A DNA stretch of 64,000 nt, taken from positions 62,001 through 126,000 of the forward strand of contig CAJTDL010000009.1 of the NCBI GenBank assembly GCA_910575035.1. The letters are read 5' to 3'. Of the stretch, positions 7,869 to 17,334 are shown piece after piece. Within the stretch, counting starts at the first letter, position 1. Each line of letters starts with the position of its first letter. Below the pieces are notes generated by a model, which did not search any database, was not told where the DNA came from, and worked only from the letters and a program-made list of their open reading frames with translations. Source of the DNA: Lachnospiraceae bacterium. GTDB lineage: Bacteria; Bacillota; Clostridia; Lachnospirales; Lachnospiraceae. The position numbers and the translations under genes are program-made.

Positions 7869-8708
7869 GTGTACAATTTGCAAGGATTTTTCCTGTGTCT
7901 ACTATCTGTATATGCTTCCTGTGTCGCCATGGCAGAGCATATCTGGGGAAGTGAGCAGGAATTTGTCAGCCAGATGAACCAACGCGCAAAAGGGCTTGGC
8001 ATGGAAAACACAAATTTTGTCAATTGCTGCGGATTGGATGTGGATAACCACATGACCACTGCCTATGATGTTGCCCTTATGTCCCGGGAGCTGATTTCCA
8101 AATACCCTCAGATCCACGATTACTGTACCATTTGGATGGAAAATATCACCCATGAGACCCGGCGCGGCTCCTCAGAATTTGGCCTGGCCAATACCAACAA
8201 GCTGATCCGCCAATACCAGTATGCCACAGGCCTAAAGACAGGCTCTACCTCCTTGGCTAAATTCTGTGTCTCCGCCACTGCTGAAAAAGACGGACTGGAG
8301 CTAATTGCTGTGATTATGGCTGCACCAGATCCCAAAATCCGCTTCCAGGACGCCACCACCCTGCTGAACTACGGCTTTGGGAAATGCCAAGTCTACAAAG
8401 ACGAAAATAAAGATGCCCTTCCCCCTATGGCAATTCAGGGCGGCACCGAAGACAGTGTACCCCTGGCTTATGAATCTGGCTTTTCTTACCTGGATGTATC
8501 TGGCGCAGACTTATCTTCCATTTCCAAAGAGCTAAAACTCCCAGAGTCTGCCGAAGCTCCTATTAAAAAGGGCGCCACAGCTGGAAAGGCAACTTACATA
8601 CTAAACGGAAAAGAAATCGGCTCTATCAAAATACTCTACCAAAAAAATATTAAAAAAGCCCTGTTTAAGGACTATTTCCTCGATACTTTAGAAAAATATT
8701 TCATCTAA
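7869..8708 (+). pseudogene. 5'-truncated D-alanyl-D-alanine carboxypeptidase (DacA/PBP5 type)
   Basis: The frame encodes the second half of an S11 penicillin-binding protein: CVAMAEHIWGSEQEF, FVNCCGLDVDNHMTTAYD and the KTG triad motif in GLKTGST. The C-terminal domain (about residues 170-279) follows. The catalytic SxxK motif and the SxN motif, which should lie upstream, are absent. Family homology begins at about 7914, exactly where the residues after SxN are expected. The upstream DNA belongs to the mobile block and provides neither signal peptide nor convincing start. The intact enzyme would trim the terminal D-Ala of peptidoglycan pentapeptides outside the membrane; this copy cannot. The most economical reading is that insertion or deletion by the left-hand element removed the 5' half. 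Confidence 0.85.
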
Positions 8709-8802
8709 GGCGCTTGGCTTTTGCAGCGTCCCTAGCTGGGCTTGGCGCTTCGTCCATGGGGGCGTTGCCTCCGCCTGCAAAGGGCAGGGTGGGCAAAAAG
8801 AT

Positions 8803-8842
8803 GCCGCCGCATCCATGATTTATTTTATCAGAATGCGGCGGC
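8803..8842 (-). terminator. Terminator between convergent genes
   Basis: GCCGCCGCAT (8803-8812) pairs perfectly with ATGCGGCGGC (8833-8842). On the minus strand the stem is followed by a run of five T, suiting the end of the arabinofuranosidase gene that stops at 8868. Confidence 0.75.
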
Positions 8843-8867
8843 TCCTTTCAAAGGCAATCCGCGCTTT

Positions 8868-11800
8868 TTATTTTACTTTCACTTTTACGGCGGAGCTGTA
8901 TCCTGTGTATACGGCCTTGCCGCTAACCTTGCGGTATGCCTTTACTTTGTAGTAATAGGTTCCTTTCTTCATGTTTGTAAAACGCTTCTTAACCGTCTTT
9001 GCAGACTTCAGGGTGGCGACTTTCTTATATTTGCCGTTTTTCTTGGCAGCGCGGTAGATAGTATAGCCGCTTGCCTTTGTATCCTTCTTGAAGGATACTG
9101 TCACTGTTTTCTTGCTTGCCTTTGCCTTTACGCTTACGGGGGCTTTCAGGACATAGACGCTCTTAATGCTGCTGTAAGAGCCTTTGGTCTTGCCATTATA
9201 AGCAATCACTTTATAATAAGAGGTCTTTCCTGTCAGGGCGTTTTTGTCCGTAAGGCTTGTGCCCTTAGTCTCGCCGACCTTTTTGTAGCCGGAAGATTTT
9301 TTGCTGGAGCGGTATACAATGTATTTATCTGCCTTAGAGGCTTTCTTCCAGGTAATTTTCACCTTCTTTGCGCCAGCCCATACTGCTTTTACAGAGGATG
9401 GCGTTCCTGGCTTTACAGCTGTTGCGGCAGCCTTAAGGGCTTTAATGGCATTCTGGAGCGCCTTGGCGGCTGTGTCCACCTGCGCCTGGGTTGCGGCTGT
9501 GTTGCTGTTTACTTCCTTTGCCTCGGCAAGGGCTGTCTGCATTGTGTTCCAGCTTGCGGCTGTATAGCCTGCCTGCTTCTTGCCCTCTGCCTCTTTGATG
9601 GCTGCTGCAAGGGCTGTTTTATTGGCTGTCACGCTGATTTCCTTCAAGCCCTGGATTGCCAGCCGGATGTCATTGATAAAACCATCCCTCTCTGGGAAGG
9701 TAAGGCTTGCATAGTCTAACCTGTCCTCGCCTACTTCAATGGCTTTCTGAAGGGTTTCAAAAGTATCTGCATCATATTTTACAGGATCGTTTTTATATCC
9801 TTTTGCCTCATCCAGGATTGCTTTCAAGCTATCGCGTTCATCACACAGATTGTAGGGCAGCAATGCGTCCATAGCTCTCCGCAATGCGGATACCGCCTCA
9901 TTGACCTCATTTTGCGTAGGAACCTTTGGGTCATTTTGGAATAATTTATCTGCGCTTTCCTTTGCCTGCTGGAAGGCATTCCAGGATTTACGGGTATATA
10001 CGGTATACTCATGCTCTTCCCACTGTTTTGTGCCTTCATTTTTCGGGTTCTGCTGGGCAGCTGCCTCATCAAGAATGCTCTTCAGGGCTTCCTTGTCCAG
10101 TTTTACCAGCGCTTTGATGGCAGCGTCAATATCGAGGATATAGCCTGCTGTCACATTATCTGTATGGGAAGTTCCTTTCAGGTAAGATTCCGCCTCTGTT
10201 ACCAGTCCGATCAGCTTGCCATAGCTTTCTGGCGTGTAGTCTGCCTCTACTATTTGCTTCGCTTCTTCCAGCTTCTGTTCCAAACCTGAAATGTCTACTG
10301 GCTTTGCCTCCAGTTTCTGGACGCCTGACTCAATATTGGCAATGGCTGCCTGCAGGTCGTTTTCCTGTGCCTCTGCGCTCTGGTATACAGCCAATGCTTC
10401 TTTCAAAACAGCCTGCAGCCCATCCGTGCTTTCTTTTGTATAGAGGCCGCTTTCAATCCTGACAGATGCGTCTGCAATCTTCTCAAATAACGGCGTCTTA
10501 TCTACCCCTGTATTCTCATTTGGGGCAGGAATGTAGAAATAGGTTGTATAGGCAGGTATCCCTGCAAAATAGTGAGGTATAAATGTCTTGGTGGAGGCTT
10601 CTCCCCCTGTGGTTCCTGGAGCTACCTGTACGCTCAGGCTGTGTACATTGCGCGTAGGCAATTCATTCGTTACGCCGCCTGTCATAGTCTGTGGCTCGTT
10701 AATGATTACATTTGTGCCTTCCCCTGTTGACATATAGGAATCCAGTTCTACCCTTGACAGCTGGGGTACATCGGTAGCCGCCATAACAAGGGGGCCGTTC
10801 ATCAGGGAGCCATACCATTCGCCGTCGCATTTGCCTGGCAGGTAGTCCACATTAAATCCATAAGGCATGGTAACGACAACCGTATCCGTATCTGACCATT
10901 TCCTTACGCCAGTGGAAACATAAGAGCTTGGCTCATAGCTGTCTGCTAAAGATACGCCGTTTAGCTTAATATCAAAGTCCTTGGTAGCCCAATAGGGAAC
11001 GCGGAACTTCATTTCAAATTCTCCTGTATTTGCGCCAGTGGCTACTGTGAAGGTAGATTCCTCAGATGGGAATACGCAGGACTGGGTGATAGACACATCC
11101 TGTCCATCCCACTTGGCCGTGGTTGGCATATACAGGCCCACATAAAATGTCTTGTTGTCTGCAGAAGTAAAGTATGCAGCTTCCTGATACTTCACATGGT
11201 TTTCTGTCCCTGTACCGGAACAGCAGGTGCTGCCTGGATTCTGGGCATTTCCAGTACTCCTGCTCCTCTGGGTATTCGGATAGATCGCATAGCCATAGGA
11301 GGTCCTGTTTGCCTTGCTTCCTGGCTCAATGGAGCCTATGATCTGGTTGTAGAGCAAACGCTCATAGTAATCCATATATTTTGCATCGTCTGGGTTATAG
11401 GTGTTCAAATCCTTGGTAAGCTTCAGCATATTGTATGCTGCGCAGGTTTCGCAGATCTTGCCGCCGTTGTCGTCGTTCACAACACCGATCTGGTTGTAGG
11501 TTCCGCAGAATTTTTCCTCGTTGCTGTTATTCCCCCCAACGCCTCCAATGGTGAAGGAATAACGCCCGAATACGTAATCCCAGAAATTCTCGGCAATATT
11601 GTAATATGTCGGGTTATTGTTGCCCTTAAAGGTCCAAAGCGTCCCAACAACCTGCGGGATATGCTGGTTGCTGTGCAGCGTACGGATGGAATCCCTGTTA
11701 TGGGCCAGTGACGCAAAGAAGGGGATGCCGCCTGTATCGCTGCTTGCGCCATTATTATCAAAGAATGTAGATGCCTCCAACAGTTTCTGGGCGTCTTCCT

Positions 11801-14231
11801 GGTTTTTGTCCTTCATAATATCGGAAAGCCTTGCCAGTGTCTCATTCATGCCGCCAAATTCGCCTGCAATATAAAGCCCCCACATGGTATCCCTGTATCC
11901 CGGTGAATTTGCGTCTGGGCGCGCACCGGATTTTGTGCAGTAGGAAAGCCTGTTCCATACCCACATGCCCATATCCTTGGCAATGGCAAGGGCTTTGTCG
12001 GCAATTGCCTGCTCTTCTTGATTCCCGCCATCCAGGACATTGTAAATTTCCACAAGCCCTGCCAGCTGTTTGTGCAGGGAATAGTATGGAGCCCATACGC
12101 CGTAATCTGACATATTCCCATTATAAGGCGCATAGTTCTCAATCAGGATTAAATGCTCCGGCTGGATTGCATTGATATATCCGTATCCAAAAAGAGCTGG
12201 ATCCCTAGGTGCTGTCTCGTCGTTCATCAAACGGACATTGGTCATTCCGCGCACTTCTGCATCTGTGGAATACCTGTCGCGGGCTTCTCTGTAACGTTCT
12301 TCCCCATTTTCATCCTTGATCTTTACAAAAGTCATTTCCTGCATTTGGCGCATTTCATCTGTCATTCTCTTCATCCTGGAGAGAAGCTGGGCTTTTTCAT
12401 CCGCTTTTGTATCGGAAGCATAGGCAAGAGCCAAGCCTGACAAATAATGGCCGTAGCCGTGGCCTTTCAGCTTTGTCTCTGGAGAATCCCATCCGCCTGG
12501 CGTTGTATACCCTTCCGTGCTTAACCCAAAGGTCCATCTGTAATTATAGAGCATACGGGTAATGTCAACGCCCAAAATATACTGGATATGGTTTTCCATA
12601 TTTAAAGTCAGCCTGTTCTGTTCCCCATCCGGGTCGTTATTCAAGGTCACTTTGCTAAGCTGCAGTGTCTCTGCCTTCGGCACGTTGGAAGGAACATTGT
12701 TATTTTCCTCTGCTGACACCACGGTAATATTTGCCACAACTTCATATCCATTCAGCGTTGCGTTATCGCCCTGGATATTTCCCTTCATGGTATACTTATG
12801 GCCAAGGGGATATCCAGCCTGCGTAGTCTGGTCTGCTACGGAATAGCCTTCCCACATGATCCTGCGCAGCTCAGAAGTCCCATCGCTGTATTGGACCTTC
12901 ACCTGGTTCGGGAGCTTCGGGGCGTTGCCTTCTGGGCATTCCACATTAATCTCATCATAGGAAACAATAGACCTTCCCTCTGGCGGGTAAGCCGGGATCG
13001 TAACCTCCCACTGCCGTGTCTCTGTTGCACTTCCAAGGACGGCTGTCGCTGTCAGTAATACGGTTACATCCGAAGCGCCTGTTGGCGGCCTGAGGACGCT
13101 CCCGTCATTCCACAAATAAGTGGTATTGTCAGAAGACCATGTAATATCTGAGTCAAACTTTCCCTTTGCAGGAAGGGTAAGGTTTGTAACCCTGCTATTG
13201 ATATCCCCAAGGTCGATGGCTGCCAGATCCGCTTCCGCCATGGCCTTGTCAGACATTTTTGCCTTTACCACAAAACTGAACTGCTTCGTTGCTGTAAAAT
13301 CATCCTTTACTGCTGTGGCAGTAATGGTGCCTGTTGCATCTCCCTGGCCGATTTCCGGGCGGGTCACCGTTCCGTCAGAAGCCAGGGCCGGATTTGTAGA
13401 GTCAGACCATGTGATCTTGCTCCCATAGCTTCCTTCTGTAGGGAGATCTGCATCGCCGTACAGTTCCATTAAGAAATCCTCATCAATCCCCTGCAAGTCT
13501 GCCAATGCAGGATCCACATAGCCAAATACTTCCCACTCGCTTATGCCGATTCCGGGAGCCGTGCCAGATTCCCTTTCTGCCGTTACGCAGAGGCGAAGCT
13601 GTGTGGTGACAATCTTTTCCTCTAACTGAAGGGAGTTCCATATGGTATTTTCCCCCCAGGGAACGGGAGCCGGCCATGGCTTATTGGCCTCTGCGCCGCC
13701 TTCCCCTTTATAATTCGCAGAGTTTCCGTTAGTTGCGATAGAGCCGCAGTCAACCCAATCATCGCCTTTTTTATACTGCATAACGCATTCTCTGGGCCAG
13801 CGCACGCCTGTATCTGTGAAAATCCACCACATAACGCGGGTAGCCTCAATCACATGGGGCTCATCCCAGGTATACTGGATCCATACCGGATTCCCTGGGT
13901 TTCCGTACTGAGTCCCCCATGTATTCCATACAGTGGAGCCGTTGCCATTGCCAAATGCCCCATCGTTAGCCCTATCTGGCTGGCCGGCATATGGATTAGA
14001 ATAAACGGCTTCTGCCGTCGCGGTTCTTGCAATATTCCCATCTTCTGTTCCATAAAGTTCGCGCCTTGCCAGATCCAGCTCTGTCCCTGCCTGTCCTGCC
14101 GCTTCTGACGCCTGGTTCAGCTCCGCCGCCAATGCCACTGGCGCTGGAGAAGATGACAGAAAGATTCCGCTCACCATTGCTGCGCTTACCAGCAATGAAA
14201 CTGCCTTATTCATGATTTTTCTCTTTTTCAT
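8868..14231 (-). CDS. Secreted multimodular beta-L-arabinofuranosidase (GH127/GH146 type)
   Basis: Start ATG 14231 has a GGGAGGA site and is followed by a classical signal peptide (MKKRKIMNKAVSLL to VALAAE); 1787 residues. Order seen: F5/8-type carbohydrate-binding domain (about 50-235), two atrophied bacterial Ig-like domains (about 245-430), GH127/GH146 (formerly DUF1680) catalytic domain (about 510-1120), several FIVAR modules (about 1190-1560), two fibronectin type III domains at the end. The catalytic signatures are present: CETCAAYNMLKL near residue 925 and STCCSGTGTENHVKY near 1002, supplying the Glu, nucleophile Cys and zinc-ligand Cys residues of the family. The family releases L-arabinofuranose from plant glycans. 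No sortase motif, so release or non-covalent wall retention is likely. The catalytic family call is firm; GH146 versus GH127 is inferred from the CC-GTG-ENH motif. Confidence 0.88.
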   Translation of the reverse strand: MKKRKIMNKAVSLLVSAAMVSGIFLSSSPAPVALAAELNQASEAAGQAGTELDLARRELYGTEDGNIARTATAEAVYSNPYAGQPDRANDGAFGNGNGSTVWNTWGTQYGNPGNPVWIQYTWDEPHVIEATRVMWWIFTDTGVRWPRECVMQYKKGDDWVDCGSIATNGNSANYKGEGGAEANKPWPAPVPWGENTIWNSLQLEEKIVTTQLRLCVTAERESGTAPGIGISEWEVFGYVDPALADLQGIDEDFLMELYGDADLPTEGSYGSKITWSDSTNPALASDGTVTRPEIGQGDATGTITATAVKDDFTATKQFSFVVKAKMSDKAMAEADLAAIDLGDINSRVTNLTLPAKGKFDSDITWSSDNTTYLWNDGSVLRPPTGASDVTVLLTATAVLGSATETRQWEVTIPAYPPEGRSIVSYDEINVECPEGNAPKLPNQVKVQYSDGTSELRRIMWEGYSVADQTTQAGYPLGHKYTMKGNIQGDNATLNGYEVVANITVVSAEENNNVPSNVPKAETLQLSKVTLNNDPDGEQNRLTLNMENHIQYILGVDITRMLYNYRWTFGLSTEGYTTPGGWDSPETKLKGHGYGHYLSGLALAYASDTKADEKAQLLSRMKRMTDEMRQMQEMTFVKIKDENGEERYREARDRYSTDAEVRGMTNVRLMNDETAPRDPALFGYGYINAIQPEHLILIENYAPYNGNMSDYGVWAPYYSLHKQLAGLVEIYNVLDGGNQEEQAIADKALAIAKDMGMWVWNRLSYCTKSGARPDANSPGYRDTMWGLYIAGEFGGMNETLARLSDIMKDKNQEDAQKLLEASTFFDNNGASSDTGGIPFFASLAHNRDSIRTLHSNQHIPQVVGTLWTFKGNNNPTYYNIAENFWDYVFGRYSFTIGGVGGNNSNEEKFCGTYNQIGVVNDDNGGKICETCAAYNMLKLTKDLNTYNPDDAKYMDYYERLLYNQIIGSIEPGSKANRTSYGYAIYPNTQRSRSTGNAQNPGSTCCSGTGTENHVKYQEAAYFTSADNKTFYVGLYMPTTAKWDGQDVSITQSCVFPSEESTFTVATGANTGEFEMKFRVPYWATKDFDIKLNGVSLADSYEPSSYVSTGVRKWSDTDTVVVTMPYGFNVDYLPGKCDGEWYGSLMNGPLVMAATDVPQLSRVELDSYMSTGEGTNVIINEPQTMTGGVTNELPTRNVHSLSVQVAPGTTGGEASTKTFIPHYFAGIPAYTTYFYIPAPNENTGVDKTPLFEKIADASVRIESGLYTKESTDGLQAVLKEALAVYQSAEAQENDLQAAIANIESGVQKLEAKPVDISGLEQKLEEAKQIVEADYTPESYGKLIGLVTEAESYLKGTSHTDNVTAGYILDIDAAIKALVKLDKEALKSILDEAAAQQNPKNEGTKQWEEHEYTVYTRKSWNAFQQAKESADKLFQNDPKVPTQNEVNEAVSALRRAMDALLPYNLCDERDSLKAILDEAKGYKNDPVKYDADTFETLQKAIEVGEDRLDYASLTFPERDGFINDIRLAIQGLKEISVTANKTALAAAIKEAEGKKQAGYTAASWNTMQTALAEAKEVNSNTAATQAQVDTAAKALQNAIKALKAAATAVKPGTPSSVKAVWAGAKKVKITWKKASKADKYIVYRSSKKSSGYKKVGETKGTSLTDKNALTGKTSYYKVIAYNGKTKGSYSSIKSVYVLKAPVSVKAKASKKTVTVSFKKDTKASGYTIYRAAKKNGKYKKVATLKSAKTVKKRFTNMKKGTYYYKVKAYRKVSGKAVYTGYSSAVKVKVK

Positions 14232-14424
14232 GTACCTGTTCCTCCCTAAAAAATTATGCCAAACTATAGTTGCGAATAAATGCCCTTCTGCAGTATTCAC
14301 CTCCCTTGTAAACGGCACGGCTGATCCCCCATGCCATTTCATTTTGCGCTTGCTATGTTTTTTAGCATATCATATTCCATAGGGATTTCATATGATAAAT
14401 ATTTATCCTCCTAGCATTATTTTA

Positions 14425-15035
14425 ATCAGAACCACCAGCTTAGCCGGTGGTTTGCTCACGCCCTATAAGGGCTTGTTACCGGCTCTGGAGTCTAAAGACT
14501 CATCGAAAAGTTCGCCGGCCGCAACATTATTCTGTACTGAGCCCTAAAGGGCTCCTATTACCTGTTCTTTTTTAACGGCTCACCCGTAAACGGGTCTATA
14601 TACTCTTTGAGGGTTATCTGGTCATACTCATAATCCTCTTTTAATTGGTTCTGAATATATTCCTGTATTTTCTTTGCATTCTTGCCTACTGTATCCACAT
14701 ATTATGCTTGGCGGGATCTCTACCAGCATATGGACATGGCCCCTGCAAATTTCCGCCTCCACCATATGCACGCCTTTCCTTCTGTACAGTGTACTCAATA
14801 TACTTGCTATATCCTGCCTCAGCTGTCCATATATGATTTTTCTTCTAAATTTTGGCGCAAAAACAACATGGTATTTACAATTCCACTTTGTGTGTGATAA
14901 ACTATTACTATCCATATGGATAACCTCCTTTGTCTTTAATGCGGTTGGCGAACCAGCATTATTATAACACAGGAGGTTTTTACTGTAAGCTAAAGCAATG
15001 CTGACTCACCTGCATAGCAGGTGGTTTATTCGTTT
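14425..15035 (-). mobile_element. Decayed IS200/IS605-family element
   Basis: A TnpA-like remnant is bracketed by subterminal hairpins as in IS200 elements: ACCACC/GGTGGT with inner GCT/AGC at 14431-14451 (right end) and CACCTGC/GCAGGTG at 15007-15023 (left end, beside the transposase start). Between gene end and right-end hairpin are several mini-hairpins with TAAA or similar loops (for example GAGCCC/GGGCTC near 14540). Exact element borders cannot be fixed without an empty-site comparison. It contains no tnpB. Confidence 0.75.
14558..14915 (-). pseudogene. tnpA: IS200-type Y1 transposase TnpA with internal deletion
   Basis: The N-terminal frame (from ATG 14915) encodes MDSNSLSHTKWNCKYHVVF and the HUH motif in GHVHMLVEIPP. 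After PPS the homology jumps into a different frame that encodes VDTVGKNAKKIQEYIQNQ, which carries the expected catalytic Tyr, and runs to the family C-terminus ending at a TAA at 14558. About 30-40 central residues are missing and the two halves are out of frame, so HUH and Tyr cannot be made in one protein. Intact family members are about 150 residues and transpose as single-stranded DNA. This copy could at most be moved in trans. Confidence 0.85.
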
Positions 15036-15140
15036 CACAAAGTACCGTTTCTCTTTTGAGAAACTACACAATTTGAAACGGGCTGAAGCCTAACAACAAA
15101 TGCGGCCCGAAGCGGGACTGCCGCATTCGGGCGCGCCTGG

Positions 15141-15190
15141 AAAAAAGGAGCTGCCGCACGGACCTTATCCCCGTATGGCAGCCCCTTTTT
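15141..15190. terminator. Bidirectional intrinsic terminator
   Basis: GCTGCCGCACGG (15150-15161) pairs with CCGTATGGCAGC (15171-15182) with two weak positions, flanked by AAAAAAGG on the left and CCCCTTTTT on the right. It can end the leftward transporter operon and any rightward transcript. Confidence 0.7.
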
Positions 15191-15298
15191 ATGAAAGGGA
15201 AGAAAACTATTTATTGATCACAATTATATTCTAGCACTTTCTCCCCAAAAGTATTTACAAAAATCGGCTTCTAATTTATAAATTATCGCCCTATTTGT

Positions 15299-15425
15299 TA
15301 CTATTCACGGCCTGGGAGCCGCTCATAGCAACAATTCGGGGCAATATTTAAAGTTTTGCTTCGCAAAATCGCCCCTCACTCCTGAATCATGTTCTCACGG
15401 AATGCGCAGTTCAGCGCATTCCTGA
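15299..15425. repeat. Dispersed two-hairpin repeat, copy 1
   Basis: Contains a hairpin around CGGC...GCCG with flanking GCTCATAGC, and a second perfect 8-bp stem GGAATGCG/CGCATTCC (about 15399-15422) preceded by TGTTCTCAC. Both modules recur, inverted and in the other order, at 61687-61790. Confidence 0.6.
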
Positions 15426-15459
15426 GCCATGGATAGTAGCCCCTATTTTTCTTTAACGC

Positions 15460-17334
15460 CTAATATGCCCTCTGATTAATCACTTCCTCCGCCTGGCTCT
15501 GATCATACACTTTCTCCTCTGTAATGATCCTCACTGGCATCTCCTTTCCCGCAACCATATCCCGTATCGCCTTCATCAGCGGCGGCCCCAACAGAGGATT
15601 GCACTCCACGGTACAATTTATCTTCCCCGCAATTATCGCCCGAAACACATCTGACGTGCCATCCACAGAAATAATCTTCACATCCTCCCCTGGAACAATC
15701 CCATAATCCTCCAATGCCTCTACCGCCCCAAGAGCCATATCATCATTATGGGCAAAAATAATGTCCACATCCCATCCCCCCCGTTCCAAATACCCTTCTA
15801 CAATCCGCTTCCCCCCATCATAAGTAAAATCCCCATACTCCGAATAGGCAATCTGATATCCCGGACATTCCTGCAGCACCTCCACAAACCCTTTCCTGCG
15901 TTCTAATGTTGGAGAAGCCCCTTGGTTCCCCTTTAACTCCAAGATATTCAGCACCTTTCCCCCAGAAGGGATATTATCCCGGATCCACCGCATAGCCCTG
16001 CGCCCTTCCTCCAGGAAATCTGCCCCAATATAAGTAGTGATCAAATCCTTCTCATCCGTCTCTGCCTTCCGGTCAGACATTACCACTGGAATCCCGGCTG
16101 CCTTGGCTTCCATAAGCGCCTCATCCCAGCCTGTCTCTACCACAGGGGAAACTACGATCACATCTACCTTTTCCTCGATAAACCGGCGGATTGCCGCAAT
16201 CTGCTTGTCCTGTGACTGGTCTGCATCATCAAACAGCAGGTCTACATTGAACTCCCTTGCCGCTTCCTGGATGGAATGGGTATTGGCAAGCCGCCACTGG
16301 CTCTCCTGCCCTACCTGGGAATAGCCTACGGTAATGGTTTCCCCTTTATCAAAGCATTCCTTTTCCAGGCTTTCCAGATATTGCGCGGCATTCCCCTTCG
16401 TAATCGTTCGGCTCCTTAGGATTACCTGCTTTGGCACACCGCTTTCCTGGCGTAAAATACTGTAAGCATATTGGATCGCCTCCCTCCCCCCTGTGGGACA
16501 GGTAATGGTGGCCGCGATCTTCCCCTGCATCACCATATCCACGCCCCCATCCTTCCCATTCAGCCCGTCGCTCCCCACAATTTGGATACCCTTCTCCATC
16601 CCCATGCTTTCCAATGCCTCATAGGCACCCTGCGCCACATAGTCGCAGTTGGCAAAGATCACATGGATCTCTTTGAGGCTCCCTTTCATGGAAAGAACCG
16701 CGTCATAGGCTTTGTCCTTTAACTCCGTATCCATATTAAAAGTACTGGTTTCAATCTGGGGATAATCCATCACAACGGAATCAAAGCCCTTTATACGCTC
16801 CTGGCTTTGGATGGAGCCGGAATTCCCGCACAGCTTCAGCACACGCCCACCCTGCCCATCCAATAGCTGTACCACCCATTCTCCAGCCTGGCGGCCGATC
16901 ATATCATTGTCCGGCCCAATAAAAAGGCTGTAATCAAACCCCTCAATCCCACGATCCATTACAATAACAGGGATGTTGCCCTGGAAGACATCTTTAATCT
17001 TTTCTGTCAGCTTCCCTGTGTCACAAGGGGAAATGATCAGTAAGTCAATCCCAAATTCCAGCAGCTTGTCTATATCCTGCTTCTGCTTCTCTGGCTCTGA
17101 GGTGGCATCTGTGGTAATAATATTGATATTAGGATATTTTTTTACCTCCTCCTCAATCTCCTGGTTCAGCGCAATCCGCCAGGCTTCCCGCACATTTGCC
17201 TGGGACACCCCAATCACATATTCCACTTCATTCTTATAATCTGCGCTGTTCCTTGACCACGTGTATGCTGCCAGGCAGGACAAAAGCAGGAAAATCCCTA
17301 CGGATAGAGAAGTTAGCACCATTTTTTTCTTCAT
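15460..17334 (-). CDS. Membrane-anchored tandem (double) periplasmic sugar-binding protein, probable sensor partner
   Basis: From ATG 17334 the product is 624 residues: a short basic N-terminus, one hydrophobic segment (VLTSLSVGIFLLLSCLAAY) that may be an anchor or signal, then two complete ribose/galactose-type binding domains in tandem. Domain 1 spans about 40-320 and domain 2 about 345-620. Domain 2 closely resembles the transporter's own binding protein (22854-23966): VGYSQVGQESQWR, VVSPVVETGWDEA, AHNDDMALGAVEAL and CTVECNPLLGPPL all have counterparts there. Domain 1 is more distant and has a different ligand pocket. No lipobox Cys is seen in the first 35 residues beyond LSCLAA, which is a weak candidate. 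An AGGAGG site stands 14 bases before the ATG and eight before a GTG two codons upstream, so the start may be that GTG. Placement right after the sensor kinase suggests sugar sensing, as in XylFII-LytS-type systems; this is inference. Confidence 0.85.
   Translation of the reverse strand: MKKKMVLTSLSVGIFLLLSCLAAYTWSRNSADYKNEVEYVIGVSQANVREAWRIALNQEIEEEVKKYPNINIITTDATSEPEKQKQDIDKLLEFGIDLLIISPCDTGKLTEKIKDVFQGNIPVIVMDRGIEGFDYSLFIGPDNDMIGRQAGEWVVQLLDGQGGRVLKLCGNSGSIQSQERIKGFDSVVMDYPQIETSTFNMDTELKDKAYDAVLSMKGSLKEIHVIFANCDYVAQGAYEALESMGMEKGIQIVGSDGLNGKDGGVDMVMQGKIAATITCPTGGREAIQYAYSILRQESGVPKQVILRSRTITKGNAAQYLESLEKECFDKGETITVGYSQVGQESQWRLANTHSIQEAAREFNVDLLFDDADQSQDKQIAAIRRFIEEKVDVIVVSPVVETGWDEALMEAKAAGIPVVMSDRKAETDEKDLITTYIGADFLEEGRRAMRWIRDNIPSGGKVLNILELKGNQGASPTLERRKGFVEVLQECPGYQIAYSEYGDFTYDGGKRIVEGYLERGGWDVDIIFAHNDDMALGAVEALEDYGIVPGEDVKIISVDGTSDVFRAIIAGKINCTVECNPLLGPPLMKAIRDMVAGKEMPVRIITEEKVYDQSQAEEVINQRAY

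Larger units (their letters stand above)
14916..15459. other. Intergenic region: IS left end, terminator and dispersed hairpin repeat
   Basis: No gene. The interval holds the left end of the IS200 remnant (to about 15035), a strong bidirectional terminator (15141-15190) and a two-hairpin repeat (15299-15425) related to one near 61.7 kb. Confidence 0.6.

Noticed and set aside
8742-9719. 325-codon plus-strand frame opposite the arabinofuranosidase C-terminus
   Set aside because: No ribosome-binding site; Cys/Phe/Leu-rich composition is the mirror of FN3/FIVAR coding sequence. A shadow frame.
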